NCBI RefSeq assembly: GCF_024331145.1
Contig: NZ_JANDJO010000006.1
Span: 62,001-126,000, forward strand
Source: Shimia sp. CNT1-13L.2
Lineage (GTDB): Bacteria > Pseudomonadota > Alphaproteobacteria > Rhodobacterales > Rhodobacteraceae
Reading direction: 5' to 3'
Length of the DNA stretch: 64,000 nt
Shown here: positions 52,178-62,349 of the stretch, in pieces
Position numbering within the stretch: position 1 is the first letter of the stretch
Layout of the letters: each line of letters starts with the position of its first letter
The notes under the pieces: model-generated
What the model was told of the DNA's origin: nothing
What the model saw: the letters and a program-made list of their open reading frames with translations, nothing else
Database searches by the model: none
Position numbers and translations under genes: made by a program

Positions 52178-55100
52178 TCAGCTGCACCCGCTGGTCGCGC
52201 CGCAGGTGTTGCATTTCATGCAGGTGCCGTTGCGCACCAGCGTATAGTTTCCGCAGTCACCACAAGGATCGCCCTCATAGCCCTGCATCTTGGCCTTGGC
52301 GCGCGCATCCATGCTGACCGCACCGCTGGCGATTGTCGTTGTCGAGGTCGCCACCATCGCCGCCGCGTCTCCGGTTGCCGTTTCCGGAACCAGCGTCTGG
52401 AGCGTTGCCACCGGATCGGCACCACCAAGGGCCACGCCACCCGTCTGGCCGCCGTTCAGCACAACCAGCTCCTGCGGCAGACGCTTGCGCAGATAGCCGG
52501 TCGAGGAAATCTGCTTGAGCACCTCAAGCGACTTCGACGCCGCGCTTTCGCTCAGTTCCTTGACATTGGAAACGCCCTCTTCCTCGCCGCGACCAAGGTC
52601 ATCAAAGCTCGCGCCTTCGGGCTTCACATGTGCCAGATCTGTTCGATCTAGATAAGAAACAGCCAGCTCCCGGAAGATATAATCGAGAATAGATGTTGCA
52701 TTTTTGATAGAATCGTTGCCCTGCACCATGCCCGCCGGTTCGAACTTGGTAAAGGTAAACGCATCCACGAACTCTTCCAGCGGCACGCCATATTGCAGGC
52801 CAACCGACACGGCGATGGCAAAGTTGTTCATCATCGCCCGGAAGCCAGCGCCTTCCTTGTGCATGTCGATGAAGATCTCGCCAAGGGAACCGTCCGAATA
52901 TTCACCCGTCCGCAGATAGACCTTGTGGCCACCCACATTCGCCTTCTGGGTATAGCCCTTGCGGCGTTCCGGCATCTTCTCGCGGTGGGATTTCACAACT
53001 TCCTTGATAACCACCTTCTCGATGATCTTCTCGGCCAGCGTTTCCGCCTTCTGCTGCGGGGTTCCGCTTTCAAGAACCTCTGCCGCCTCGTCGTCATCTT
53101 CAACCAGCGCCGCCGCCAGCGGTTGCGACAGTTTCGATCCATCACGATAAAGCGCGTTGGCCTTCACACCCAGCGACCACGACAGCTCATAGGCCTTCTG
53201 GCAGTCTTCGATGGTGGCATCGTTCGGCATGTTGATGGTTTTCGAAATCGCGCCCGAAATGAAGGACTGCGCCGCCGCCATCATGGTGATGTGGCTATCG
53301 ACCGACAGATAACGCTTGCCCTTCTTGCCGCAGGGGTTGGCGCAATCGAAGATCGCATAGTGCTCTTCCTTCAGGTGCGGCGCGCCCTCAAGGGTCATGG
53401 TGCCGCAAACGTGGTCATTGGCCGCTTCGATGTCCGCGCGGGTAAAGCCAAGGTGGCGCAGCAGGTCAAAGCTCGGATCAACCAGCTTGGCCGCCGGAAT
53501 GCCCAGTTGCTTGGTCAGGAAATCTTCGCCCAGCGTCCACTGGTTGAAGACAAACCGAATGTCGAAGGCCGAGGCGAGCGCCGCTTCGATCTTGTCGATC
53601 TCGGCCTGACCAAAGCCATGACCCACCAGCGATGTGGTGTTGATGCCCGGCGCATTGCCGATGCTGCCGTGGCCCACCGCGTAGGATACGATCTCTTCGA
53701 TCTCGGCCGGGGAATACCCAAGGTTCTCAAGCGCCGCCGGCACGGAGCGGTTGATGATCTTGAAATAGCCGCCACCGGCCAGCTTCTTGAACTTCACCAG
53801 CGCAAAGTCCGGCTCAATACCGGTAGTGTCGCAATCCATCACCAGACCGATGGTGCCGGTCGGTGCAATCACCGAAGTCTGCGCGTTGCGGTAGCCGTGT
53901 TTCTCGCCCAGTTCCAGCGCCTCATCCCAAGCGGATTTTGCAAGCGCGACAAGGGTTTGGTCCGGACAGTTGCCGTGATCAAGCGCCACCGGCTTGACCG
54001 CCAGCCCTTCGTAGCCGTCCGCCTCGCCATAGGCCGCGCGACGGTGGTTGCGCATCACGCGCAGCATGTGGTTGGCGTTGCGCTCATAGCCGCTGAAGGC
54101 GCCCAGTTCCGATGCCATCTCGGCCGAGGTAGCATAGGCCACACCGGTCATGATCGCGGTCAGCGCACCGGTCAGCGCCCGGCCCTCGTCACTGTCATAG
54201 CCGTAGCCCATGTTCATCAGCAGGCCGCCGATGTTGGCATAGCCAAGTCCCAGCGTGCGGAAGTCATAAGACAGCTGCGCGATTTCCTTCGACGGGAACT
54301 GCGCCATCATCACCGAGATTTCCAGCGTCACGGTCCACAGACGGGTCGCGTGCATATAGTCTTCGGCCTGGAACTTGCCGTCCTTGTAGAAGGTCAGCAG
54401 GTTCATCGACGCCAGGTTACAGGCGGTGTCGTCGAGGAACATGTACTCGGAACAGGGGTTCGAGCCACGGATCTCGCCGTCTTCCGGGCAGGTGTGCCAG
54501 GCGTTCACGGTGTCATGGAACTGGATACCCGGATCGGCACAGGCCCATGCGGCGTGGCCCACATCTTCCCACAGCGCACGCGCCTTGATGGTCTTGGCCA
54601 CCTCGCCGTTGGTGCGGTTGATCAGGTTCCAGTCGCTGTCTTCCTCAACTGCCTTCAGGAAGGCGTCGGTCACACGGATCGAGTTGTTCGAGTTCTGCCC
54701 CGATACGCTGGCATAGGCCTCCGAGTCCCAGTCGGTGTCGTAGGTCGGGAACTCGATGCTGTCATATCCCTGCTTGGCGTAATCCAGCACCCGCTTGATA
54801 TAAGTCTCTGGGATCGCGACCTTTTTCGCATCGCGCACGGCCGCCTTCAGGGCGTCGTTGATCTTGGGATCATAGGCATCCGCCTCGGCGCCATCCCAGG
54901 CGCGGATCGCTGCAAAGATGGCGTTCAGCTTTTGCTCGTGCATCTTCGAGCCGGCCACGATCGAGGCAACCTTCTGCTCTTCCTTGACCTTCCAGTTGAT
55001 GTATTCCTCGATATCCGGGTGATCGGCATCGACAATCACCATCTTGGCGGCGCGACGGGTGGTGCCACCCGACTTGATCGCACCCGCGGCACGGTCCCCG

Positions 55101-55855
55101 ATCTTGAGAAAGCCCATCAGGCCCGAGGATTTGCCGCCACCTGAAAGCGCCTCGCCTTCGGCCCGCAGGCTGGAAAAGTTGGTGCCGGTGCCCGAGCCGT
55201 ATTTGAACAGACGCGCCTCGCGCACCCAGAGGTCCATGATGCCGCCTTCGTTCACCAGATCATCGCTGACCGACTGGATAAAGCAGGCGTGCGGCTGGGG
55301 ATGTTCATAAGACGACTTCGACTTGGTCAGCTTGCCGGTCTTGTAGTCGACATAGTGGTGGCCCTGCGCCGGACCATCAATGCCATAGGCCCAGTGCAGG
55401 CCGGTGTTGAACCATTGCGGCGAGTTCGGCGCGGCACGCTGGGTGGCCAGCATATAGCGCATCTCGTCGAAATAGGCGCGCGCGTCTTCCTCGGTCGAGA
55501 AATAGCCGCCCTTCCAGCCCCAGTAGGTCCACGCGCCTGCGAGGCGGTCAAACACCTGTTTCGCCGAGGTCTCGCCACCAAACTCAGCACCCTCTGCCGG
55601 AACAGAGCGCCACAGGAATTCGGGAACACCCTTTTCCTTGACCCGCTTGAGTTTGGAAGGGACACCCGCCTTGCGGAAATACTTCTGCGCAATCACATCG
55701 CTTGCAACCTGGCTCCAGGACGACGGTACCTCCAAAGCATCAAGACGGAACACGATGGTTCCGTCGGGATTGCGGATTTCGGACTCGGTGGTCAGAAAGT
55801 CCAGTTCTGCGTAAGCGTCCTGCCCTGGCTTGGTGAAAGTGCGTTCGATTTTCAT
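52178..55855 (-). CDS. nrdJ: Vitamin B12-dependent ribonucleotide reductase (class II)
   Basis: 1225 residues from the ATG at 55855 ([15 protein letters not shown]); the frame open to 55924 is not used. The class II catalytic core shows [20 protein letters not shown], with the active-site Cys and Glu, and the [20 protein letters not shown] loop. The C-terminus ends in a zinc-ribbon-like cluster ([20 protein letters not shown]) that carries redox cysteines. It reduces ribonucleotides using adenosylcobalamin, without oxygen dependence. The upstream region has two NrdR-type boxes and a long AT-rich leader. Confidence 0.96.
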   Translation of the reverse strand: MKIERTFTKPGQDAYAELDFLTTESEIRNPDGTIVFRLDALEVPSSWSQVASDVIAQKYFRKAGVPSKLKRVKEKGVPEFLWRSVPAEGAEFGGETSAKQVFDRLAGAWTYWGWKGGYFSTEEDARAYFDEMRYMLATQRAAPNSPQWFNTGLHWAYGIDGPAQGHHYVDYKTGKLTKSKSSYEHPQPHACFIQSVSDDLVNEGGIMDLWVREARLFKYGSGTGTNFSSLRAEGEALSGGGKSSGLMGFLKIGDRAAGAIKSGGTTRRAAKMVIVDADHPDIEEYINWKVKEEQKVASIVAGSKMHEQKLNAIFAAIRAWDGAEADAYDPKINDALKAAVRDAKKVAIPETYIKRVLDYAKQGYDSIEFPTYDTDWDSEAYASVSGQNSNNSIRVTDAFLKAVEEDSDWNLINRTNGEVAKTIKARALWEDVGHAAWACADPGIQFHDTVNAWHTCPEDGEIRGSNPCSEYMFLDDTACNLASMNLLTFYKDGKFQAEDYMHATRLWTVTLEISVMMAQFPSKEIAQLSYDFRTLGLGYANIGGLLMNMGYGYDSDEGRALTGALTAIMTGVAYATSAEMASELGAFSGYERNANHMLRVMRNHRRAAYGEADGYEGLAVKPVALDHGNCPDQTLVALAKSAWDEALELGEKHGYRNAQTSVIAPTGTIGLVMDCDTTGIEPDFALVKFKKLAGGGYFKIINRSVPAALENLGYSPAEIEEIVSYAVGHGSIGNAPGINTTSLVGHGFGQAEIDKIEAALASAFDIRFVFNQWTLGEDFLTKQLGIPAAKLVDPSFDLLRHLGFTRADIEAANDHVCGTMTLEGAPHLKEEHYAIFDCANPCGKKGKRYLSVDSHITMMAAAQSFISGAISKTINMPNDATIEDCQKAYELSWSLGVKANALYRDGSKLSQPLAAALVEDDDEAAEVLESGTPQQKAETLAEKIIEKVVIKEVVKSHREKMPERRKGYTQKANVGGHKVYLRTGEYSDGSLGEIFIDMHKEGAGFRAMMNNFAIAVSVGLQYGVPLEEFVDAFTFTKFEPAGMVQGNDSIKNATSILDYIFRELAVSYLDRTDLAHVKPEGASFDDLGRGEEEGVSNVKELSESAASKSLEVLKQISSTGYLRKRLPQELVVLNGGQTGGVALGGADPVATLQTLVPETATGDAAAMVATSTTTIASGAVSMDARAKAKMQGYEGDPCGDCGNYTLVRNGTCMKCNTCGATSGCS

Positions 55856-56028
55856 GCGCTGCCTCTTAGTACCAGCTGTTCCGTCCCAATCCCGCTTGTC
55901 GCGGTGTTCCAGATCACGCCTCAAGAAGCAGACAAACTCCCCCGTGCGGCGGCCAAATCGGCGCCGCAGGTGTCCAGGGTGGCCCCCGGAGCATCTGTTT
56001 GGTTACTGTCCCCGCTCGAAGCTCTTTA

Positions 56029-56076
56029 CCACTATATGTTGTGGCAATTTCGATCTTCCCACACAATCTGACGTAT
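56029..56076 (-). promoter_or_regulatory. Tandem NrdR boxes upstream of nrdJ
   Basis: CCACTATATGTTGTGG (56029-56044) is a good match to the NrdR consensus ACACWATATATWGTGT. A weaker box, ACACAATCTGACGTAT, follows at 56061-56076, offset by 32 bases. Paired boxes about three helical turns apart are the known NrdR arrangement at ribonucleotide reductase promoters. Confidence 0.7.
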
Positions 56077-56621
56077 TTGCCCATAGGGGGTCAAACGATT
56101 TATTTGAGATTTTTGTCGATTTTTGCTGTTGACCGACATGGCCGGTTTGGCGGGTCAAACGGCTTGCCCGATTCCTGACCAGATCGTTAACCACCTTGTT
56201 TCATTGGGCCTGAAATCAGGTAGCCAATAGAAGCCGTTATTTTCTCTATAGAAATTGCTGGTGGCTGCCGGTGTTCGGGACTGCCTTGCAAAAGATGCGG
56301 ATTAACAGAGGTTAATTCAACGTTAAGGAGAGTTACCCAAAAAGAAATCGCTTACTTTTGTCGCTCGGGGACGTGATCCGCCCCGAAATGCCCCCCGTTA
56401 TTCGAAAATGAACCGATGTGCGACACGGCACGTTTCCCCAAATCACAGCACGGCACGCGCCCGCAGGTTGTAGGGCTTTCCCAAAAGAGCCCCAATATAT
56501 AGTGAGCCCTCGCTTCCAGCCATCAGCCTTCCCTCTCGCTACCACAAGCGGGCGTCGCCACGAGGCAAAGACGCCTGTGCCGCCGTGCTCCCATAGGGAA
56601 AGTAATACTTACTTGTGGAAG
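56077..56621. other. 545-base gene-poor region between nrdJ promoter and tRNA-Pro
   Basis: It is more AT-rich than the surroundings in its left half. I find no convincing protein. It contains TTAA repeats with CtrA-site spacing (56302-56326), an isolated NrdR-like box CCCCAATATATAGTGA (56490-56505) and an interrupted stem at GGCGTC/GACGCC near 56552-56575. A small RNA gene or a distant promoter is possible; nothing proves either. Confidence 0.45.
56302..56326. promoter_or_regulatory. CtrA-like site (TTAA-N7-TTAA)
   Basis: TTAA at 56302, 56312 and 56323; the last two are separated by exactly 7 bases, matching the alphaproteobacterial CtrA full site. A TTAACC half-site also occurs near 56186. 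No gene with a clear start follows on the plus strand. Confidence 0.4.
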
Positions 56622-56698
56622 TGGTCGGGACGGCAAGATTCGAACTTGCGACCCCCTGTACCCAAAACAGGTGCGCTACCAGACTGCGCTACGCCCCG
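56622..56698 (-). tRNA. tRNA-Pro (anticodon TGG)
   Basis: 77 bases on the minus strand with encoded CCA. Acceptor CGGGGCG / CGTCCCG pairs with one G-U. Anticodon stem CCTGT/ACAGG closes loop TTTGGGT, giving TGG. The T loop is GTTCGAATC. Confidence 0.95.
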
Positions 56699-56732
56699 GA
56701 CCGTGGACGCGGTTTAGCCGCTTGTGTCGACG

Positions 56733-57200
56733 CTAACAAGGCCAAACCGCAGCTTTTTGCAAAATTGCTGGATGACGCAGTTCGGCCCCGACATCGATAC
56801 CCAACGCACGCGCCATTCCCCCATTGATTTCGAGCACATACCGCACCGCGTCGCCGCCCGGAATCGGGGTTCTGTCATGGGGGATGGCATTGTGATGTAT
56901 GTGGGAAACCGTGCCAGCCTCATCGACAAAGATCATGTCGAGCGGGATCAGCGTGTTCTCCATCCAGAAGGCAACCGGCCCGGTGCGCTCAAACACAAAC
57001 AGCATGCCCGCACCCGGCGCCATGTATTCGCGAAACATCAATCCGCGCGCCCGTTCATCCGGCGTCTGCGCCACTTCGATCCGGAATGCAGCCAAGCCAA
57101 AATCTCCACGCAGTTCTATGCGATCTGCGCGACAGGCGGTCTCCGCCGCCATGGCCATGCTGCCGATCACCATCAAAAGCGCCGACAGCCACAGCCGCAT
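56733..57200 (-). CDS. DUF192 family exported protein
   Basis: 155 residues from the ATG at 57200, which overlaps the Csp stop by one base (TGATG). A signal peptide (MRLWLSALLMVIGSMAMAAE) precedes a DUF192 domain with the conserved ERARGLMFREYM, GMLFVFERTGPVAFWMENTL and PLDMIFVDEAGTV. The biochemical function of DUF192 is unknown; it folds as a small beta-barrel and is usually exported. Here it is linked to a cold-shock-type protein gene, a recurrent alphaproteobacterial pairing in my recollection. Confidence 0.9.
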   Translation of the reverse strand: MRLWLSALLMVIGSMAMAAETACRADRIELRGDFGLAAFRIEVAQTPDERARGLMFREYMAPGAGMLFVFERTGPVAFWMENTLIPLDMIFVDEAGTVSHIHHNAIPHDRTPIPGGDAVRYVLEINGGMARALGIDVGAELRHPAILQKAAVWPC

Positions 57201-57736
57201 CAGATAAGGCCCTTCCCGAGCGCACTTTCCCATGCGCAGACCTCTGTGGCCATGCGCCCACGCTTGCCGTCGATCACCCGCAGCGCCAGCGCTTCACCGG
57301 GTTGCAGATCGGCAAGGCCGGAACGGCGCAGAACCTCTATATGCACAAAGACGTCTTCCGGCCGACCAAAGACATTGGCAAAACCAAAGCCCTTACCCTT
57401 GTCGAACCATTTGACGCGCGCAGGCTCCAAAGGGGCACTCCGGATATCTTCTTCCGCCAGATCGGCAAAGTCGGCCAGAGTGTTGGCCGCCGTTGCAATC
57501 GGGGGATCAATCCGCAGAACCTCGATGGCCTGAACGCCTCGGTCTGTCTCCTGCACGTCAATCTCGATCCGGGCGGAATCCACCACCGAACTCTGACCGA
57601 AATTGCGTAAAACATTAGCATGAAGCAGGATGTCCGGCCCGCCTTCGTCGCTCACGACGAAGCCGAATCCCTTAACCGGGTCAAACCACTTCACTTCTCC
57701 GACGACTCGAGTCGCCTGTTTTTCATTGTCGCTCAA
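57200..57736 (-). CDS. Double cold-shock-domain protein
   Basis: 178 residues if started at the TTG at 57736 (SDNEKQATRVVGEVKWF follows); a GTG one codon earlier or a TTG at 57811 are alternatives, as no ATG is in frame. Two CSDs: GEVKWFDPVKGFGFVVSDEG with the RNP2 equivalent DILLHANVL, and ARVKWFDKGKGFGFANVFGR with DVFVHIEVL. They bind single-stranded RNA or DNA. The linker (about residues 80-100) is Ala/Asp-rich. It is coupled to the DUF192 gene downstream and has two TTACGTAA motifs upstream. Confidence 0.88.
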   Translation of the reverse strand: MSDNEKQATRVVGEVKWFDPVKGFGFVVSDEGGPDILLHANVLRNFGQSSVVDSARIEIDVQETDRGVQAIEVLRIDPPIATAANTLADFADLAEEDIRSAPLEPARVKWFDKGKGFGFANVFGRPEDVFVHIEVLRRSGLADLQPGEALALRVIDGKRGRMATEVCAWESALGKGLI

Positions 57737-57745
57737 CACCTTAAC

Positions 57746-57848
57746 CTTACGTAAGCGATATTCCCATACACGCAGGCGATCTTGCGTGAAATCGCCTTCG
57801 GCAGCAAGCAAAAGTTAACGAATTTTCAACCACTTGCAGCTTACGTAA
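57746..57848. promoter_or_regulatory. Two TTACGTAA palindromes upstream of the Csp gene
   Basis: CTTACGTAAG at 57746-57755 and TTACGTAA at 57841-57848, both perfect palindromes, 95 bases apart and flanking the Csp promoter region. The second lies 9 bases before the end of the upstream pdxH gene. The binding protein is unknown. Confidence 0.35.
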
Positions 57849-57856
57849 CGTGAATG

Positions 57857-58462
57857 TCACGGGTTGAGACGGGTAATTTCCCAAGGATTTCCGATGCCTG
57901 CGCGCCGCCAGACAAAGCGATCGTGTAGCCGAAAGGCCCCATCGGCCCAGAATTCAATCTCGACCGGTTGTATCCGAAATCCACCCCAGAATGGCGGGCG
58001 CGACGGGGACGGACCGTGGCTTGCGGTCACCTTTGCAACCTCGGCCATCAGGTGCCCGCGCGAGCTCAGCGGTTCCGACTGGCGCGATGCCCAGGCGCCG
58101 AGACGGCTCTTGAGGGAACGTGAGGCATAATAGGCATCGGCCTGCTCGCCTTCTTCGCGGCTCACGATGCCACGCACCCGCACTTGCCGACGCAGGCTTT
58201 TCCAGTGCATCACGAAAGCCGCCTTGCCCGCCTGTTCGATCTCGCGCGCCTTGGCGCTGCCATAGTTGGTATAGAACACAAAGGCGTCATCCTCGATGTC
58301 CTTCAACAGCACCATACGCGCGTTGGGCAATCCGTCCGCGTCGACTGTCGACAGGGCAATCGCATTGGGGTCATTCACCTCGGTCTTTTCCGCCTCGGCC
58401 AACCACTGTCGTGCAATCTCGAATGGATCGTCGCCTGCAAAAATTCCGGTTCTGTCAGCCAT
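57857..58462 (-). CDS. pdxH: Pyridoxamine 5'-phosphate oxidase
   Basis: 201 residues from the ATG at 58462 ([20 protein letters not shown]). FMN-binding split barrel with [40 protein letters not shown] and the C-terminal [18 protein letters not shown], the PdxH dimer signature. It oxidises pyridoxamine- or pyridoxine-phosphate to pyridoxal phosphate, the cofactor of the aminotransferases in this window. It is divergent from fabI with a 96-base spacer. Starts further upstream (58495, GTG) have no ribosome-binding site. Confidence 0.95.
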   Translation of the reverse strand: MADRTGIFAGDDPFEIARQWLAEAEKTEVNDPNAIALSTVDADGLPNARMVLLKDIEDDAFVFYTNYGSAKAREIEQAGKAAFVMHWKSLRRQVRVRGIVSREEGEQADAYYASRSLKSRLGAWASRQSEPLSSRGHLMAEVAKVTASHGPSPSRPPFWGGFRIQPVEIEFWADGAFRLHDRFVWRRAGIGNPWEITRLNP

Positions 58463-58558
58463 GGTTCGGTCTCTCATCTCGCTGGTTAGCCGCACTTGAT
58501 GCGATGTTACGGATCGCCTAAACGTCCTTTGACTGAGAATTGGGACGGAGTGGGACGG

Positions 58559-59377
58559 ATGTCAAACAATCTGATGGCGGGAAAACGCGGCCTGATCATG
58601 GGGCTTGCCAATGACAAGTCGATTGCCTGGGGCATTGCAAAGGCCTGCGCCGATGCCGGGGCCGAGCTGGCCTTTTCCTATATGGGCGAGGCTTTCAAGA
58701 AACGCGTGGCCCCTCTGGCCGAACAGTTGAACGTCGACACGCTCATCGACTGCGACGTGTCCGATCCAGCCTCGATCGACGCCGCCTTTGCCGAGATCGA
58801 AGCAAAATGGGGCAAGCTGGACTTCATCGTGCATGCCATCGGCTTTTCCGACAAGACCGAGTTGCGCGGCCGCTATGTCGACACGTCGAAAGACAACTTC
58901 CTGATGACAATGGACATTTCGGTCTATTCCTTCACCGCCGTCATGCAGCGCGCAGAGAAGCTGATGAAGGATGGCGGCTCTGCCCTGACCCTCACCTACT
59001 ATGGTGCCGAACAGGTCATGCCGCATTACAACGTGATGGGCGTCGCCAAGGCGGCACTTGAGGCCTCGGTCAAATACCTTGCCGAAGACCTCGGCAAAGA
59101 CGGCATCCGTGTGAACGCGATCTCCGCCGGTCCGATCAAGACACTTGCAGCCTCGGGCATCGGCGATTTCCGCTACATCATGAAGTGGAACGAGTTGAAC
59201 TCGCCGCTGCGGCGCAACGTGACCACCGAAGACGTCGGCAACTCGGCCCTCTATCTCCTGTCCGATCTCGGCTCGGGCGTGACCGGTGAAAACCTGCACG
59301 TTGATGCAGGCTACCACGTGGTCGGCATGAAGGCGGTCGACGCCCCCGACATCGACGCGGTTGTCGGTCGCAAATGA
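58559..59377 (+). CDS. fabI: Enoyl-[acyl-carrier-protein] reductase
   Basis: 272 residues from the ATG at 58559. Short-chain-reductase fold with the FabI-specific N-terminal [19 protein letters not shown], the catalytic [18 protein letters not shown] (Tyr-x6-Tyr and Lys) and [12 protein letters not shown]. It reduces enoyl-ACP with NADH in the last step of each fatty-acid elongation cycle and is the target of triclosan. It starts a plus-strand unit with a LysE exporter (ATGA overlap) and gpt. Confidence 0.96.
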   Translation: MSNNLMAGKRGLIMGLANDKSIAWGIAKACADAGAELAFSYMGEAFKKRVAPLAEQLNVDTLIDCDVSDPASIDAAFAEIEAKWGKLDFIVHAIGFSDKTELRGRYVDTSKDNFLMTMDISVYSFTAVMQRAEKLMKDGGSALTLTYYGAEQVMPHYNVMGVAKAALEASVKYLAEDLGKDGIRVNAISAGPIKTLAASGIGDFRYIMKWNELNSPLRRNVTTEDVGNSALYLLSDLGSGVTGENLHVDAGYHVVGMKAVDAPDIDAVVGRK

Positions 59378-59988
59378 GCCTGACAGCCTTTCTTGCGGCC
59401 TGGCTGCTGTGCCTGATGGCGGCGATCAGCCCCGGCCCTGCGGTTCTCATGGCCGCCCGCATCGGCCTGCGTGAAGGTCTGCGCACCGGCGTGGCCCTGG
59501 CCGCGGGCATCGGCGCTGGCGCGGTCACCTGGGCCGCCGCGGCCCTGTTTGGCCTGTCGCTCCTGTTCGAATACGCCCCGACCCTTTTGCTGGCGCTGAA
59601 GTTCGGCGGCGCAGCCTATCTTATCTATATGGCCCTCAAAATCTGGCGCAGCGCCGACGCGCCCCTTGAAGACACCGAAGAACCCGCAGCCCCGCGCAGC
59701 CTTGCTTCGGCGTTCAAGCTGGGCCTCTTCACGCAGCTAGCCAACCCCAAACCCGCCGTCTTCTTTGGCGCAGTCTTTGTTGGAACCGTGCCGGAAACCG
59801 CGTCCATGTGGGTTCTTATGGCTTTGCTGGCTTGCATCTTCATCGGTGAAATGACATGGAACGCCATCGTCGCGCGCATCTTTTCCTTTGAGAAGACCCG
59901 CCGCGGCTATATCAACCTGAAACACCTGATCGACCGCGCCTTTGGCGGCCTGCTTGCCGCGCTGGGTGTCAAGATCGCAGCCACCTGA
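59374..59988 (+). CDS. LysE family translocator
   Basis: 204 residues, about six membrane helices. N-terminal [18 protein letters not shown] is the LysE/RhtB motif; the middle block [20 protein letters not shown] (about residues 111-130) includes the NPK signature. It exports amino acids or related metabolites. It overlaps fabI by 4 bases, a link that may be only transcriptional. The substrate cannot be named. Confidence 0.9.
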   Translation: MSLTAFLAAWLLCLMAAISPGPAVLMAARIGLREGLRTGVALAAGIGAGAVTWAAAALFGLSLLFEYAPTLLLALKFGGAAYLIYMALKIWRSADAPLEDTEEPAAPRSLASAFKLGLFTQLANPKPAVFFGAVFVGTVPETASMWVLMALLACIFIGEMTWNAIVARIFSFEKTRRGYINLKHLIDRAFGGLLAALGVKIAAT

Positions 59989-60013
59989 CGACGACACGAG
60001 CGAGGGACAAGCC

Positions 60014-60520
60014 ATGACCGACCGTCTGCCACACGAAAAGGGCTTCCACATCAGCTGGGACCAGATCCACCGCGACAGCCGCGCGCTGGCGTGGCGTCTG
60101 GACGGACAGGGCCCCGATGATGGCGCATGGCGCGCCGTGGTGGCCATCACCCGTGGCGGCATGGCCCCTGCGATGATCGTCAGCCGCGAGCTGGACATCC
60201 GCACCGTCGACACCATCAGCGTGAAATCCTACCACCACCAGGCACAGGGTGAAGCCGAAGTGCTGAAATCCCCGGACGCGTCCCTGATGGGGGAAGATGG
60301 CGAAGGCGTGCTGATCATCGACGATCTGGTGGACTCGGGTAAAACCCTCGAACTGGTGCGGGCAATGTACCCCAAGGCGCATTTCGCAACCGTCTATGCC
60401 AAACCCAAGGGCCGCCCGATGGTGGATACCTTCATCACCGAAGTCAGCCAGGACACCTGGATCTTCTTCCCCTGGGACATGGCGCTGCAATACGTCGAAC
60501 CCTACCGCGGCACCGATTGA
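60014..60520 (+). CDS. gpt: Xanthine phosphoribosyltransferase
   Basis: 168 residues from the ATG at 60014 after GAGGGAC. Type I phosphoribosyltransferase with the PRPP-binding loop [13 protein letters not shown] and an N-terminal [18 protein letters not shown]. The acidic [14 protein letters not shown] block and the C-terminal tail [18 protein letters not shown] are typical of alphaproteobacterial Gpt. It salvages xanthine or guanine with PRPP. Last gene of the fabI-lysE-gpt unit, with a terminator directly behind. Confidence 0.92.
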   Translation: MTDRLPHEKGFHISWDQIHRDSRALAWRLDGQGPDDGAWRAVVAITRGGMAPAMIVSRELDIRTVDTISVKSYHHQAQGEAEVLKSPDASLMGEDGEGVLIIDDLVDSGKTLELVRAMYPKAHFATVYAKPKGRPMVDTFITEVSQDTWIFFPWDMALQYVEPYRGTD

Positions 60521-60550
60521 TCCGCCCACCCGACGGCAAACGAACATTGC

Positions 60551-60580
60551 AAAAGAGCGACCTTCGGGGACGCTCTTTTT
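60551..60580. terminator. Rho-independent terminator with UUCG tetraloop
   Basis: AAAAGAGCG (60551-60559) / CGCTCTTTT (60571-60579), with an inner CC-TTCG-GG cap. A/T flanks on both sides let it serve gpt (+) and the small membrane-protein gene (-), whose stop it overlaps. Confidence 0.88.
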
Positions 60581-60794
60581 ATTTTGCCTGATGAAGCGAT
60601 GCAGGTCCCAATAGCCAAAGCAAGATCATGGCTGCAAACGGATCGATGATCAGCGCCACGATCACCCAAAAACGCGGATCGCGGTTTCGCGCCTTGGCCA
60701 TGTCATAGACGAACACAAAAAGGGCAACTAAAAAGGCCACCATGAGGCCAATCACGAGCAAACCGGCAAGAAACAGGAAAATATCTTCAATCAT
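60579..60794 (-). CDS. Small two-helix membrane protein of unknown function
   Basis: 71 residues, beginning MIEDIFLFLAGLLVIGLMVA. Two hydrophobic helices (about 5-30 and 43-62) are joined by a charged loop (DMAKARNRDPRFW). GGAG lies about nine bases upstream of the ATG. No homologue is recognised. The overlap of its stop with a bidirectional terminator supports a real gene. Confidence 0.6.
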   Translation of the reverse strand: MIEDIFLFLAGLLVIGLMVAFLVALFVFVYDMAKARNRDPRFWVIVALIIDPFAAMILLWLLGPASLHQAK

Positions 60795-60970
60795 TTAATC
60801 AATCTCCGGAATTAAAATTCGTAATCGTCAAACAGAATGTCAAGCAGGGCAATCACGATGGTTGCGCATGAACTGTCTCGCTCACATAGCCGTTGTATCA
60901 CCCGGAACGCGCGGACCTTCAAGACGCCCCTCCCTCGCGCACCGCTACTTCTGCCCTTCCCTTACCGAAA

Positions 60971-61060
60971 GCGCGGACGCCTCCGGCGGGAGTATTTTTG
61001 GTGCATTGAAGACAGGGCGGATTGCCCAATGCGAAAGCGGCCTCTAGGGTCGCTTTTGTT
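60971..61060. other. Intergenic motifs before the aminotransferase gene
   Basis: CGCCTCCGGCGGGAGTATTTTTG-like sequence (60978-61000) is a hairpin plus AT motif that I recall as frequent in Rhodobacteraceae intergenic DNA. A weak terminator-like stem AAAGCG (61034-61039) / CGCTTTT (61051-61057) follows. The 290-base gap (60795-61084) holds no other recognisable feature. Confidence 0.45.
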
Positions 61061-61084
61061 GTTTTGGATTCCTTGGAGCGCCCC

Positions 61085-62260
61085 ATGACCCTACCCCGCA
61101 CCGCCACCACATTTGCCCCTCCGGTGATGGAGGCGCGGCGCTGGCTGGACGGGGTGAGCTTTAGCGAGGACTTCCCGCTGATCAACGTCAGCCAAGCCGC
61201 TCCGGTTGATCCCCCACCCGAGGGCCTGCGCCGCCATATCGCGGAAACCGCGCTCAATGTGGCCGATGCGCATCTTTACGGGCCGGTTCTGGGCCTGCCA
61301 GACCTGCGGGCGGAAGTCGCCCGCCAGTTCGGCGCGGCCTATGGCGGTGACATCGCGGCCGCGCAGGTCGCCATCACCTCGGGCTGCAACCAGGCCTTCT
61401 GTGCCGCGATCACCGCGATTGCCGGGGAAGGAGACGAGGTCATCCTGCCAACGCCTTGGTATTTCAATCATAAAATGTGGCTTGATATAATGGGCGTCAG
61501 GACGGTGCCGCTGGCCACGCAGGGGGATCTGCTGCCTGATCCGGAGGCCGCCGAAGCCCTGATTACCGATCGCACCCGCGCAATCGTGCTTGTCACGCCC
61601 AACAACCCCGGCGGTGTCGAATACCCTGCCGATCTTGTTCAGGCCTTCTTTGATCTGGCCCGCCGCAGAGGTCTGCGCCTGATCGTCGATGAAACCTATC
61701 GCGACTTCGATTCCCGCACCGGTGCGCCACACGATCTTTTCAAGGATCCTGACTGGCAAGATACGTTGATCCAGCTCTATTCCTTTTCCAAGGCCTACCG
61801 CCTGACCGGCCACCGCGTCGGCGCCATGGTGACCAGCGCACCGCTTCTGGCCGAGGTCGAGAAGTTCCTCGACACGGTGACTATCTGCCCCAACCAGCTT
61901 GGCCAGCACGGCGCGCTGTGGGGGATGCAGAACCTTGCCCAATGGCTTGCCGGGGAACGGGCAGAGATCCTTGACCGGCGCGCCGCGATCTCGGACCACC
62001 TGCCATTGGTGGCCGACAAGGGCTGGGAGTTGATGGGCGTCGGGGCCTATTTCGCCTACATGCGCCATCCTTTCGAGCTGCCCTCGAATGAACTTGCGCC
62101 TGCGCTGGTGAAACAGGCCCATGTCCTGACCCTGCCCGGCACGATGTTCATGCCCGAAACCGATGCCGACGGGGCCCGGCAGTTGCGCATTGCCTTTGCC
62201 AATGTCGACCGTTCCGGCATCCGCACGCTGTTTGAGCGGCTGGCCGCCGTAGAATTGTGA
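61085..62260 (+). CDS. PLP-dependent aminotransferase (class I/II)
   Basis: 391 residues from the ATG at 61085 (GGAG six bases upstream). Fold-type I motifs: LVTPNNPGGVEYP, the cofactor Asp in LRLIVDETYRDF, and the Schiff-base Lys in LYSFSKAYRLTGHRVGA. The Arg binding the substrate carboxylate is in ARQLRIAFANVD. It is probably an aspartate- or aromatic-type transaminase; the substrate is undefined. It shares little beyond family motifs with the aminotransferase at 47671. It stands alone between a small membrane-protein gene and the PpiD-like gene. Confidence 0.87.
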   Translation: MTLPRTATTFAPPVMEARRWLDGVSFSEDFPLINVSQAAPVDPPPEGLRRHIAETALNVADAHLYGPVLGLPDLRAEVARQFGAAYGGDIAAAQVAITSGCNQAFCAAITAIAGEGDEVILPTPWYFNHKMWLDIMGVRTVPLATQGDLLPDPEAAEALITDRTRAIVLVTPNNPGGVEYPADLVQAFFDLARRRGLRLIVDETYRDFDSRTGAPHDLFKDPDWQDTLIQLYSFSKAYRLTGHRVGAMVTSAPLLAEVEKFLDTVTICPNQLGQHGALWGMQNLAQWLAGERAEILDRRAAISDHLPLVADKGWELMGVGAYFAYMRHPFELPSNELAPALVKQAHVLTLPGTMFMPETDADGARQLRIAFANVDRSGIRTLFERLAAVEL

Positions 62261-62349
62261 CGATGCGGCGGGCGTCGCCACTTGCTCCTCCTGCCCGCCC
62301 GTCGTAGACAACCGCAACTGAAATAGAATGCCGCAAGCAGGGAAAGCTC

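Noticed and set aside
56333-56545. 70-codon minus-strand ORF upstream of nrdJ
   Set aside because: There is no convincing ribosome-binding site or domain, and it covers the isolated NrdR-like box; probably non-coding.
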